This document shows positions 1 to 5,370 of a stretch of DNA of 6,286 bases, piece after piece (position 1 is the stretch's first letter; each line of letters starts with the position of its first letter). Below the pieces are notes generated by a model. It had not been told where the DNA came from and did not search any database. It was given only the letters and a program-made list of their open reading frames with translations. The stretch comes from Chitinophagaceae bacterium (lineage in GTDB: Bacteria > Bacteroidota > Bacteroidia > Chitinophagales > Chitinophagaceae): NCBI GenBank assembly GCA_025351145.1, contig JANXWM010000237.1, forward strand, positions 1 to 6,286, given 5' to 3'. The translations under genes were made by a program, and so were the position numbers.

Positions 1-293
1 CTCTGTTTTACCCAAATTTCCCATTGTTTACTTTGGTCAACCAGCCCATTTGCAATGTCCTGCATAGTTGGATGCAGTGCTGTGCTTGGAACAATGATCT
101 GCTCCTGTAGTTTTACCCGCTGCCACCAGACACTTTCTGCGTCCCATATATGCAGAAAGGTTGATTGCAAACTGTTGAAACTATTGGGTATAATCTGCAG
201 CTGCAGTTTTTCGTCCATTGCAAGTACTGGCTTTAATAAAGTTTGATTGGCCCAAACATTATACGATGCATATTGTTCTAAAATTTCCTTCAT
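1..293 (-). CDS. DinB-family (DinB/YfiT-like) protein, 3' part missing
   Basis: Reading the minus strand from the ATG at 293-291 gives 97 codons open to the left edge, starting MKEILEQYASYNVWANQTLL. The pattern YxxYNxWANxxLL, then a short linker, SFxSLxxTFLHIWDAE and WWQR is typical of the first two helices of the DinB four-helix bundle. H48 in FLHIWDAE matches the first metal-ligand histidine of the family; the later ligands would lie beyond the window. Members are small (about 150-170 residues) putative metal-dependent cytoplasmic enzymes. Some are thiol-dependent S-transferases, but most have no known reaction, so no substrate is assigned. The gene is divergent from the PLP enzyme, with 66 bp between the two starts. 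A CAAAATA stretch at 318-324 (TATTTTG on the minus strand) could be part of its -7 box, but this is weak. Confidence 0.85.
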   Translation of the reverse strand, partial: MKEILEQYASYNVWANQTLLKPVLAMDEKLQLQIIPNSFNSLQSTFLHIWDAESVWWQRVKLQEQIIVPSTALHPTMQDIANGLVDQSKQWEIWVKQ

Positions 294-303
294 TGTTTTC
301 GGT

Positions 304-311
304 TACATTTG
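304..311 (+). promoter_or_regulatory. Candidate Bacteroidota -7 box for the PLP enzyme gene
   Basis: TACATTTG fits the Bacteroidota sigma-A -7 consensus TAnnTTTG exactly. It would put the transcription start near 318 and leave a leader of about 40 nt before the ATG at 360. No good TTG (-33) box is seen 19-20 nt upstream, because that region is the beginning of the divergent DinB gene. The call therefore rests on one half-site. Confidence 0.35.
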
Positions 312-359
312 ATGCTACAAAATAAGTACTAAGCGGTTTAAACTTTAATAAATTTTCAC

Positions 360-1586
360 ATGGCCAATAAAAAATTTCCGTTTAAAGGTATCAGTTCTGC
401 AGCCATTCACGCCGGCGATAAAAATTTCGCTGAGTCATCTCATCTTTCACCAATCTTTGCCTCGTCTACTTTCACATTCGAAACTGCAGATCAGGGCATG
501 CGCCGTTTTGCCGGCAAAGAAGAAGGTTATATCTACAGCCGTTGGGGCAATCCTACTTTCACAGTTGCGGAAGAAACTATTGCAGCATTAGAAGCATTTA
601 ACTTAACGAATGCAAATGGTGAGCCGCTTCAGTTGAAAGCCTTGCTGCACGCAAGCGGACAAGCTGCCATGACGACACTCTTCCTCAGTAATTTAAAAAG
701 CGGCGATAAAATACTGTCGCACTATTCATTGTATGGCGGCACGCATGAATTGCTGCATAAAGTATTGCCGCAAAATGGCATTGAACCGGTAATTGCAGAC
801 ATCCGCGATCTGAACAAAGTTGAAGAAGCCATTCGCCAGCATCCGGAAATACGCATGGTGCACATTGAAACACCGGCCAACCCAACCATTGAATGTGTGG
901 ATATTGAAGCTGTTTCAAAAATTGCCAGGCAACATAACATCATTGTTTCTGTTGACAACACTTTTGCCACGCCTTATTTACAGCAGCCGTTTAAATATGA
1001 TGTTGATTTTGTATTTCATTCCACTACCAAATTTTTAAACGGTCATGGCACTGCCATTGGCGGTGTACTGCTGGGCAGGGATATTGATTTCATGAATACC
1101 AAAGCAACCAAATGGCATAGGCTGCTTGGCGGCAGCAGCAATCCCTTCGATGCATTTCTTTTAACGCTTGGAATGAAGACACTGGAAGTTAGAATGGACA
1201 GGCATTGCAGCAATGCATTGGCTGTTACAGACTTTTTATTAAAGCACCCTGCAATTGGTCATGTTAATTACAATGGTCTGGAATCGCATCCTGATTATGC
1301 AGTTGCTAAAAAGCAAATGAGGCACCCCGGCGCCATGACAAGTTTTGAATTGAAAGGCGGTTTAGAAGCAGGAAAAAAATTTATTGATGCGCTGCAAATG
1401 TGTGTGCGTGCCGTTTCGCTGGGAACGGTTGATACGCTTGTTTCTCACCCCGCATCAATGACGCATTACGGGGTAAGCAGAGAAGAGAGGATTCAATTCG
1501 GTATTACCGATGGCCTTATAAGAATGAGTGTGGGTATGGAAAATATCGAAGATATTATTACCGACCTTGAACAGGCTTTAAGTTAA
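360..1586 (+). CDS. PLP-dependent trans-sulfuration enzyme (Cys/Met metabolism family)
   Basis: This 408-residue cytoplasmic enzyme has the full length of the cystathionine gamma-synthase/lyase, homoserine sulfhydrylase and methionine gamma-lyase family. Visible active-site signatures are Y59 and R61 in YSRWGNPT (PLP phosphate contacts from the partner subunit), Y125 in LYGGTH (stacks on PLP), D199 in VDNTFATP (pyridine nitrogen), K224 in HSTTKFLNGHG (Schiff base) and R388 in IRMSVG (substrate carboxylate). The AVSLG segment near 351-355 is also typical. The methionine gamma-lyase cysteine that follows the YG pair is glycine here (G127), which argues against a classical methionine gamma-lyase. 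That leaves O-acyl-homoserine sulfhydrylase or cystathionine gamma-synthase/lyase as likely roles; sequence alone does not decide. A stretch near 82-92 (NLTNANGEPLQ) looks like a small insertion relative to the family. The start has no Shine-Dalgarno but lies just before the conserved AIHAGD motif, which supports it. No partner methionine or cysteine gene is adjacent. Confidence 0.93.
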   Translation: MANKKFPFKGISSAAIHAGDKNFAESSHLSPIFASSTFTFETADQGMRRFAGKEEGYIYSRWGNPTFTVAEETIAALEAFNLTNANGEPLQLKALLHASGQAAMTTLFLSNLKSGDKILSHYSLYGGTHELLHKVLPQNGIEPVIADIRDLNKVEEAIRQHPEIRMVHIETPANPTIECVDIEAVSKIARQHNIIVSVDNTFATPYLQQPFKYDVDFVFHSTTKFLNGHGTAIGGVLLGRDIDFMNTKATKWHRLLGGSSNPFDAFLLTLGMKTLEVRMDRHCSNALAVTDFLLKHPAIGHVNYNGLESHPDYAVAKKQMRHPGAMTSFELKGGLEAGKKFIDALQMCVRAVSLGTVDTLVSHPASMTHYGVSREERIQFGITDGLIRMSVGMENIEDIITDLEQALS

Positions 1587-1591
1587 CAGCA

Positions 1592-1647
1592 TTTATGGGC
1601 CATGCAGTAAATCTTTGTGTATCGTTCCTTGCGTCGCACTCTTGTAC
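1592..1647 (+). repeat. Dispersed intergenic element, copy 1 (core 1625-1647)
   Basis: The core contains CTTGCGTCGCACTCTTGTAC at 1628-1647, preceded by TTC. The same core recurs inverted at 3259-3278 (20/20 identical) and direct at 5248-5270 (22 of 23 identical). Similarity to the copy at 5214-5270 extends left: both begin TTTATGGGCC, have TGCAG shortly after, then a diverged spacer of 15-17 nt before the core. Inside the core, TGCGTCGCA is a dyad around a central T. The copy starts a few bases after the PLP enzyme stop codon and its core ends 43 nt before the dipeptidase ATG. Confidence 0.8.
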
Positions 1648-1659
1648 AGCATAACTTTA
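1629..1659 (+). promoter_or_regulatory. Candidate promoter of the D-Ala-D-Ala dipeptidase gene
   Basis: TTG at 1629-1631 is followed after 20 nt by TAACTTTA at 1652-1659. This fits the Bacteroidota TTG-N19/20-TAnnTTTG layout with one mismatch in the last -7 base. Transcription would start near 1666, giving a leader of about 25 nt to the ATG at 1691. The -33 TTG lies inside the core of the dispersed element, so the element may supply half of the promoter or be overlapped by it. Confidence 0.4.
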
Positions 1660-1690
1660 GGTAGCAAACTCAACTAATTCCAAAAACAAT

Positions 1691-2359
1691 ATGTTTAAAT
1701 CAGTGAAACAGCCAATCGCCCTGTTATTGCTATCTGCAATTACCTGCATTTGTTTAAGCGGCTGTGCGGCAAAGCCGCCACACGAAGAAGGCGATTTTAA
1801 ACAAACAGATTTGGTTGAACTTATTAAACTCGATCCCACTATTAAACTGGATATACGCTATGCAACCAGCAATAATCTTGTTGGCAAACCGGTGTACACA
1901 GAAGCCCGTGCTTTTCTGCAACGCCCTGCTGCCGGGGCTTTGGTAAGGGTAAATGAAAAATTAAAACCTTTGGGTTATGGCCTGCTGGTATTTGATGGCT
2001 ACCGGCCATGGAGCGTAACAAAATTATTCTGGGATATTACTTCAGATGAAAATAAAAAGTTTGTAGCCGACCCTAAAAAAGGCTCAAGGCATAACCGTGG
2101 CTGTGCAGTTGACCTAAGTTTATACGACTTAAAAACCGGTAAAGAAATTACGATGACCGGCGTGTATGATGAAATGAGTGAACGCTCTTATCCGTACTAT
2201 ACTGGTGGTACGGATGAACAAAGAAAGATGCGGGATTTATTAAGGACCAACATGGAAAGCGAAGGGTTTACCGTGTACGAATATGAGTGGTGGCATTTTG
2301 ATTATAAAGACTGGAAATTATACCACATTGGTAATATCCCTTTTTCAAAAATAAAATAA
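1691..2359 (+). CDS. D-alanyl-D-alanine dipeptidase, VanX/DdpX type (M15D), lipoprotein
   Basis: The 222-residue protein begins with a lipoprotein signal peptide: K3 and K6, a hydrophobic stretch IALLLLSAITCICL, and lipobox LSGC with the lipidated cysteine at C25. The mature enzyme is thus predicted to be anchored in an envelope membrane facing the periplasm or surface. The zinc-peptidase signatures of peptidase family M15D are present: SRHNRGCAVD with H134 and D141 as zinc ligands, EWWH with E199 as catalytic base and H202 as third ligand, and YRP with R105 corresponding to the catalytic arginine of VanX. Spacing within the motifs (H to D seven residues, E to H three) matches VanX. The family cleaves the D-Ala-D-Ala dipeptide. 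There is no vanH, vanA/B ligase or VanRS pair nearby, so a role in envelope peptide salvage is more likely than glycopeptide resistance (inference). The start is preceded by the A-rich leader CCAAAAACAAT and leaves a well-formed signal peptide. Confidence 0.92.
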   Translation: MFKSVKQPIALLLLSAITCICLSGCAAKPPHEEGDFKQTDLVELIKLDPTIKLDIRYATSNNLVGKPVYTEARAFLQRPAAGALVRVNEKLKPLGYGLLVFDGYRPWSVTKLFWDITSDENKKFVADPKKGSRHNRGCAVDLSLYDLKTGKEITMTGVYDEMSERSYPYYTGGTDEQRKMRDLLRTNMESEGFTVYEYEWWHFDYKDWKLYHIGNIPFSKIK

Positions 2360-2369
2360 ACATTCAATT

Positions 2370-2397
2370 CGTCCCTTCAGGGACGGTAGGTGGGTAG
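2370..2397 (+). repeat. REP-like hairpin R1 (tail type A)
   Basis: The stem CGTCCCT / AGGGACG (2370-2376 with 2379-2385) is perfect, with a TC loop. It is followed at 2387-2397 by the tail TAGGTGGGTAG. Compared with the other copies, one internal stem pair is C-G instead of T-A, with both arms changed together. It begins 10 nt after the dipeptidase stop codon. There is no T-tract after it, so it is not a classical intrinsic terminator, though it could protect the 3' end of the mRNA. Confidence 0.8.
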
Positions 2398-2422
2398 AAT
2401 AAATGTAATGCAATTTATTTTT

Positions 2423-2450
2423 CCGTTCCGTAGGAACGGTATGTCGGTAG
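2423..2450 (+). repeat. REP-like hairpin R2 (tail type B)
   Basis: CCGTTCC / GGAACGG (2423-2429 and 2433-2439) forms a perfect 7-bp stem with loop GTA. The tail TATGTCGGTAG follows at 2440-2450. The spacer before it (AATGTAATGCAATTT...) resembles the spacer before R3, so R1 to R3 read as an imperfect tandem array with a unit of about 53-56 bp. Confidence 0.85.
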
Positions 2451-2478
2451 CAACAATGTATGCAATGCAATATTTTTC

Positions 2479-2506
2479 CCGTTCCGTAGGAACGGTAGGT
2501 GGGTAG
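2479..2506 (+). repeat. REP-like hairpin R3 (tail type A)
   Basis: CCGTTCC / GGAACGG (2479-2485 and 2489-2495), loop GTA, is identical to R2 in stem and loop. The tail TAGGTGGGTAG at 2496-2506 is identical to that of R1. It is the copy nearest the transposase on the upstream side, 58 nt before its ATG. Confidence 0.85.
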
Positions 2507-2564
2507 CAATTTAGAAAACAAAATCCCGGATTATCTTAATTTTATTCCATAAAATAATTGCAAT

Positions 2565-3029
2565 ATGCCAAATACATATACCCAATTACATATTCAATTT
2601 GTGTTTGCAGTAAAATTCCGCAAGGCATTAATAAACCTCTCATGGAAAGATAGGTTACATCAATATATTACAGGAATGATTCAAAATAAAACGCACAAAA
2701 TGCTCCAGATTAATGCGATGCCGGATCATTTGCACATGCTCATTGGTTTCAGGCCGGATGAAAATATGTCGCAACTGATCCAGGTTGTAAAATCTGAAAG
2801 TTCTAAATGGATTAATGATTGGGATCTCACCGGAAATAAATTTGAATGGCAGGATGGCTTTGCGGCGTTCTCTTATTCTAAAAGCCATGTGCATAATGTA
2901 ATACAATATATTCAAAACCAGGAGAAACATCATCTTAAACAAACATTTCTGGAGGAATATATTGCCTTCCTGAAAGCATTTGAAATAAAATTTGATGAAC
3001 GATATACTTTCAAAGAACTAATTGATTAA
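2565..3029 (+). CDS. IS200-like / REP-associated Y1 (HUH) transposase
   Basis: This 154-residue protein is intact and of the usual length for a single-domain TnpA_REP/IS200 Y1 transposase. Signatures in order are an N-terminal beta strand YTQLHIQFVFAVKFR, the HUH metal-binding motif H55-L56-H57 in MPDHLHMLI, the FEWQDGFAAFSYS segment at 93-105, and the catalytic tyrosine Y115 in NVIQYIQNQEKHH. Family members nick single-stranded DNA at hairpin ends through a 5'-phosphotyrosine link. No TnpB/IscB or serine recombinase partner is next to it. Flanking hairpins in mirrored orientation, rather than IS200 left and right ends, favour a RAYT that acts on REP elements; a complete IS200-type insertion cannot be excluded from one locus. 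The ATG is preceded by an A/T-rich leader without Shine-Dalgarno, and all catalytic residues are kept, so it may be active. By eye the gene is more A/T-rich than its neighbours (not counted). Confidence 0.92.
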   Translation: MPNTYTQLHIQFVFAVKFRKALINLSWKDRLHQYITGMIQNKTHKMLQINAMPDHLHMLIGFRPDENMSQLIQVVKSESSKWINDWDLTGNKFEWQDGFAAFSYSKSHVHNVIQYIQNQEKHHLKQTFLEEYIAFLKAFEIKFDERYTFKELID

Positions 3030-3032
3030 TTA

Positions 3033-3060
3033 CTATACACCTACCGTTCCTACGGAACGG
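3033..3060 (-). repeat. REP-like hairpin R4, inverted (tail type A variant)
   Basis: CCGTTCC / GGAACGG (3044-3050 and 3054-3060), loop TAC, is the reverse complement of R2/R3. Its tail, read on the minus strand from 3043 to 3033, is TAGGTGTATAG, a variant of type A with the last tetranucleotide ATAG instead of GTAG. It begins 3 nt after the transposase stop codon. Confidence 0.83.
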
Positions 3061-3083
3061 GAAAAAAAATAATTGTTTTGAAG

Positions 3084-3111
3084 CTACCGATATATCGTTC
3101 CTACGGAACGG
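3084..3111 (-). repeat. REP-like hairpin R5, inverted (tail type B)
   Basis: CGTTCC / GGAACG (3096-3101 and 3105-3110), loop TAC, has the outer pair reduced to T-G. The tail on the minus strand (3094 to 3084) is TATATCGGTAG, matching the type B tail of R2. A T-rich spacer precedes R4 on the minus strand, as in the upstream array, giving a unit of about 50 bp. Confidence 0.82.
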
Positions 3112-3175
3112 AAAAAACAATAAATACAACTGTTTGTTGTTGTAATAAAACTGGTGAAGAAAAAACAATCATCAT

Positions 3176-3183
3176 TAGTTTTG
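3176..3183 (+). promoter_or_regulatory. Candidate -7 box for the serine hydrolase gene
   Basis: TAGTTTTG matches TAnnTTTG exactly. The best -33 candidate, GGTG at 3153-3156 with 19 nt spacing, is poor. If used, the leader would be about 150 nt and would contain the inverted dispersed element. The gap of 312 bases between transposase and hydrolase thus holds hairpins R4 and R5, this box and element copy 2; nothing else was recognised in it. Confidence 0.3.
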
Positions 3184-3258
3184 TAATATTCATTATTATT
3201 CTGCAACTGATATTCTGTTAATACTGTGTGTGGGAAAAGCTGAATAAATAATCAGAAT

Positions 3259-3328
3259 GTACAAGAGTGCGACGCAAGCAAAGCTTTATAGTAATTCAAT
3301 GGTTCGGCTCCGCTCACCACTGGCTAAA
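3259..3328 (-). repeat. Dispersed intergenic element, copy 2, inverted (core 3259-3278)
   Basis: The minus strand carries the 20-nt core CTTGCGTCGCACTCTTGTAC exactly (3278 to 3259). Upstream of the core on that strand the sequence differs from copies 1 and 3, including a GC-rich stretch with CGGAGCCG. A TTTA..GCC start at 3328-3322 may correspond to the TTTATGGGCC start of the other copies, so the left limit is tentative. The core is 63 nt before the hydrolase ATG. Confidence 0.65.
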
Positions 3329-3341
3329 AAAAAATGAAAAT

Positions 3342-5159
3342 ATGAAAAGGATTATTACGATTTTATTATGTACAATTTGCACAGGAACTTTTGCGCAAAA
3401 GCAAAATAAATCAACCGAAGACAAACGCTTTGCAGGCCTTGATACTGCTTTTGCAAGGGTGCTGAAAGACTGGCACGCTGCGGGTTTCGCCGTGGCTGTA
3501 GTTGAAAAAGATAAAGTAGTTTATTCAAAGGGTTTTGGGTTTAAAGACTACGAAAACAAAGTGCCTGTAACGCCAAATACACTGTTCGCTATTGGCAGTT
3601 GTACAAAAGCTTTTACAGCTTCTGTAATTGGTATGCTGCAAAAAGAAGATAAAGTGGATATTGATAAACCGGTTCGTGATTATGTACCGCAATTAAAGTT
3701 TTATAACGACGACATGAACAGTCATATTACCCTTCGCGACATGATGTGCCACCGCACGGGTTTGCCACGCCACGATTTTAGCTGGTACTATTTCAGCACG
3801 GCTTCAAAAGATTCTATTATGCAGCGCATACAATACATGGAACCCACAGCGGGCCTTCGCGAAAAATGGCAGTACAATAATTTTATGTTTATGATGCAGG
3901 GTGCAGTTGCCGAGAAACTTACCGGCAAATCCTGGGAACAAAATGTGCAGGAAAGAATTTTTGATCCTCTCGGCATGAGTTCTTCTGTGCTTGGTTTAAA
4001 AGACTGGATGAGCAGCAGCGACAAAGCTTTTGGTTACGATGTGCAGAAGGATAGCATTATACACAGAACTGATTATTACAACATAGGCACTATGGCACCT
4101 GCGGGCAGTATTAACAGCAGTGTAAACGATATGGCCAAATGGGTTACCACCTGGATCTATGGCGGTAAATACAATGGCAAAGAAATTCTTCCAGGCAGTT
4201 ATGTAAAAGATGCCATGAGTTCGCAAATGGTTATTGCAAGCGGCGTTCCTACTGTTGAAAAACCAGATATTCAATTTGCGAACTATGGTTTTGGTTGGTT
4301 CCTTGCCTCATATAAAAGCCATTACCGTGTGGAGCATGGCGGCAATATTGATGGCTTTTCTGCAAGCACCTGCTTCTTCCCAACAGATAGTATTGGCATC
4401 ATCGTTTTGTGCAACCAGAATGGTTCAACTGTTCCTTCAATCGTTAGAAATTTAATAGCCGACAGAATGCTTGGCCTTAGATATTTTGACTGGGATACCG
4501 ATCTTAAAAACGCTGCCGACAAAGGAAAGGCTGCAGCAAAAGAAGCAGAAAAAACGGCAACCGAAAATCTTAAAAAAGATACTAAGCCCACGCATGCTTT
4601 AAAAGATTACGAAGGGCTCTACAATAACAAAGGCTACGGTACGCTTGAAGTTGCGGCCAAAGACGATTCACTTTTTGCTTATGTTGGTTCGCATATATGG
4701 TGGCTTAAACATTATACTTACGATGCGTTTTCACCCATAGAAAAAAGCAAAGAAGGCATTTATGATACTGCCGATAAAAGTGATCCAATGCAGTTCCAGA
4801 TGACGGTTGCAGGAGATGTAAAAACATTGCTAATCAATTTTGAGCCTGGTCTCAAACCCATTGAGTTTACCAAAACACCCAAACCAAAAGAGGTTACAAA
4901 AGACAGCCTTCAAAAATATGTTGGTGAGTACGATTTAAGCGGTGCCACAGTTACCACTTATATTAAAGGCGATAAAACTTTGTACGTTGTGGTGCCCGGC
5001 CAGCCCGACTATGAATTGATACCTGTTGATAAAAATAAATTTGAACTAAAAGTGGTAACAGGCTATTTCGTGCAGTTCAGTGTAAACGATAAAAATGAAG
5101 TAACCGATTTGTCATTCATTCAGCCCAACGGAACATTTAAAGCAACAAAGAAAAAATAA
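3342..5159 (+). CDS. Secreted beta-lactamase-fold serine hydrolase (S12/class C-like) with two C-terminal beta domains
   Basis: Started at 3342, the protein has 605 residues and a clear Sec signal peptide (MKRIITILLCTICTGTFA, cleavage likely A18|Q19). A longer in-frame start at 3267 would add 25 residues encoded by the repeat element and bury the signal, so it is rejected. The catalytic domain (about 30-380) carries the penicillin-recognising motifs S86-C-T-K89, Y178-N-N180 and H332-G-G334 (the KTG equivalent). Next comes an Ala/Lys-rich linker (about 387-415), then a DUF3471-like domain starting LKDYEGLY at 420 and a second beta domain starting LQKYVGEY at 523. Relatives include esterases, D-aminopeptidases, DD-peptidases and Pab87-like enzymes with a lipocalin-like C-terminus; the substrate cannot be assigned. 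The mature protein acts in the periplasm or outside. An intrinsic terminator follows closely, so the gene looks monocistronic. Confidence 0.9.
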   Translation: MKRIITILLCTICTGTFAQKQNKSTEDKRFAGLDTAFARVLKDWHAAGFAVAVVEKDKVVYSKGFGFKDYENKVPVTPNTLFAIGSCTKAFTASVIGMLQKEDKVDIDKPVRDYVPQLKFYNDDMNSHITLRDMMCHRTGLPRHDFSWYYFSTASKDSIMQRIQYMEPTAGLREKWQYNNFMFMMQGAVAEKLTGKSWEQNVQERIFDPLGMSSSVLGLKDWMSSSDKAFGYDVQKDSIIHRTDYYNIGTMAPAGSINSSVNDMAKWVTTWIYGGKYNGKEILPGSYVKDAMSSQMVIASGVPTVEKPDIQFANYGFGWFLASYKSHYRVEHGGNIDGFSASTCFFPTDSIGIIVLCNQNGSTVPSIVRNLIADRMLGLRYFDWDTDLKNAADKGKAAAKEAEKTATENLKKDTKPTHALKDYEGLYNNKGYGTLEVAAKDDSLFAYVGSHIWWLKHYTYDAFSPIEKSKEGIYDTADKSDPMQFQMTVAGDVKTLLINFEPGLKPIEFTKTPKPKEVTKDSLQKYVGEYDLSGATVTTYIKGDKTLYVVVPGQPDYELIPVDKNKFELKVVTGYFVQFSVNDKNEVTDLSFIQPNGTFKATKKK

Positions 5160-5178
5160 GTTGTACCATAATATTTTA

Positions 5179-5216
5179 CCCCGGTTTATATTTTATGAAC
5201 CGGGGTTTTTATTTTT
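5179..5216 (+). terminator. Intrinsic terminator of the serine hydrolase gene
   Basis: CCCCGGTT (5179-5186) pairs with AACCGGGG (5198-5205). The stem can extend by a T-G, an A-T and a T-A pair to 11 bp around the loop ATTTT. It is followed by TTTTTATTTTT. It lies 19 nt after the stop codon, and no gene on the minus strand ends here. Confidence 0.9.
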
Positions 5217-5270
5217 ATGGGCCGGGCTGCAGAATTATTATGAAGCATTCCTTGCGTCGCACACTTGTAC
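5214..5270 (+). repeat. Dispersed intergenic element, copy 3 (core 5248-5270)
   Basis: The core matches copy 1 at 22 of 23 positions (CACACTTG instead of CACTCTTG). The left part TTTATGGGCC, then TGCAG, aligns with copy 1 with a 3-nt length difference, giving an element of 57 nt against 56 nt. Its first bases overlap the T-rich end of the terminator, and the core ends 100 nt before the D-amino-acid oxidase ATG. The 10-mer CTGCAGAATT occurs at 5227-5236 and again at 5270-5279. Confidence 0.78.
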
Positions 5271-5370
5271 TGCAGAATTTTTTTGAGCTTTCAACAGCCC
5301 CTTATATTCAATTTTAATGCATCTTGCGCAAACATTTAAAACACATAATTTTATTCCTCACAAATTTATC

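Larger units (their letters stand above)
2370..3111. mobile_element. Y1 transposase gene with flanking mirrored REP-like hairpins
   Basis: The unit consists of a 154-codon HUH transposase gene (2565-3029), three hairpin repeats upstream and two inverted copies downstream. It fits a REP-associated tyrosine transposase (RAYT) with its non-autonomous repeats, or an IS200-like single-gene element. No terminal inverted repeats or target duplication are expected for this class, so exact ends cannot be set; the limits given are those of the outermost hairpins. The unit sits between two complete genes and disrupts neither. Confidence 0.7.

Noticed and set aside
55..246. A 63-codon plus-strand reading frame rich in Cys and Ser.
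   Set aside because: It is antisense to the DinB gene, whose minus-strand translation carries clear family motifs.
685..970. Two minus-strand reading frames inside the PLP enzyme gene.
   Set aside because: They have no recognisable motifs and are shadows of the strongly conserved plus-strand coding sequence.
1691..2359. Glycopeptide-resistance (van) cluster.
   Set aside because: Only a VanX-like enzyme is present; there is no D-lactate dehydrogenase, D-Ala-D-Lac ligase or two-component system, and the protein is a lipoprotein, unlike cytoplasmic VanX.
2370..2506. Regularly spaced palindromic repeats suggesting a CRISPR array.
   Set aside because: Only three upstream units are present, the spacers resemble each other, units are inverted on the other side of the gene, and there are no cas genes.
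2370..3060. Hairpins R1 and R4 just after stop codons as rho-independent terminators.
   Set aside because: Neither is followed by a T-tract on the relevant strand; R4 is followed by an A-run. They belong to the repeat family.
5227..5279. CTGCAGAATT repeated at 5227-5236 and 5270-5279, flanking the element core like a target-site duplication (also ACAGCAT at 1586-1592 and 1646-1652 around copy 1).
   Set aside because: The left 10-mer lies inside the block that aligns with copy 1, the repeat lengths differ (10 and 7), and copy 2 has no comparable repeat. Chance or local slippage is as likely.
5317..5370. An 18-codon in-frame extension of the D-amino-acid oxidase from the ATG at 5317.
   Set aside because: The FAD-binding strand normally begins within a few residues of the N-terminus, and the extension shows no signal peptide or family motif.
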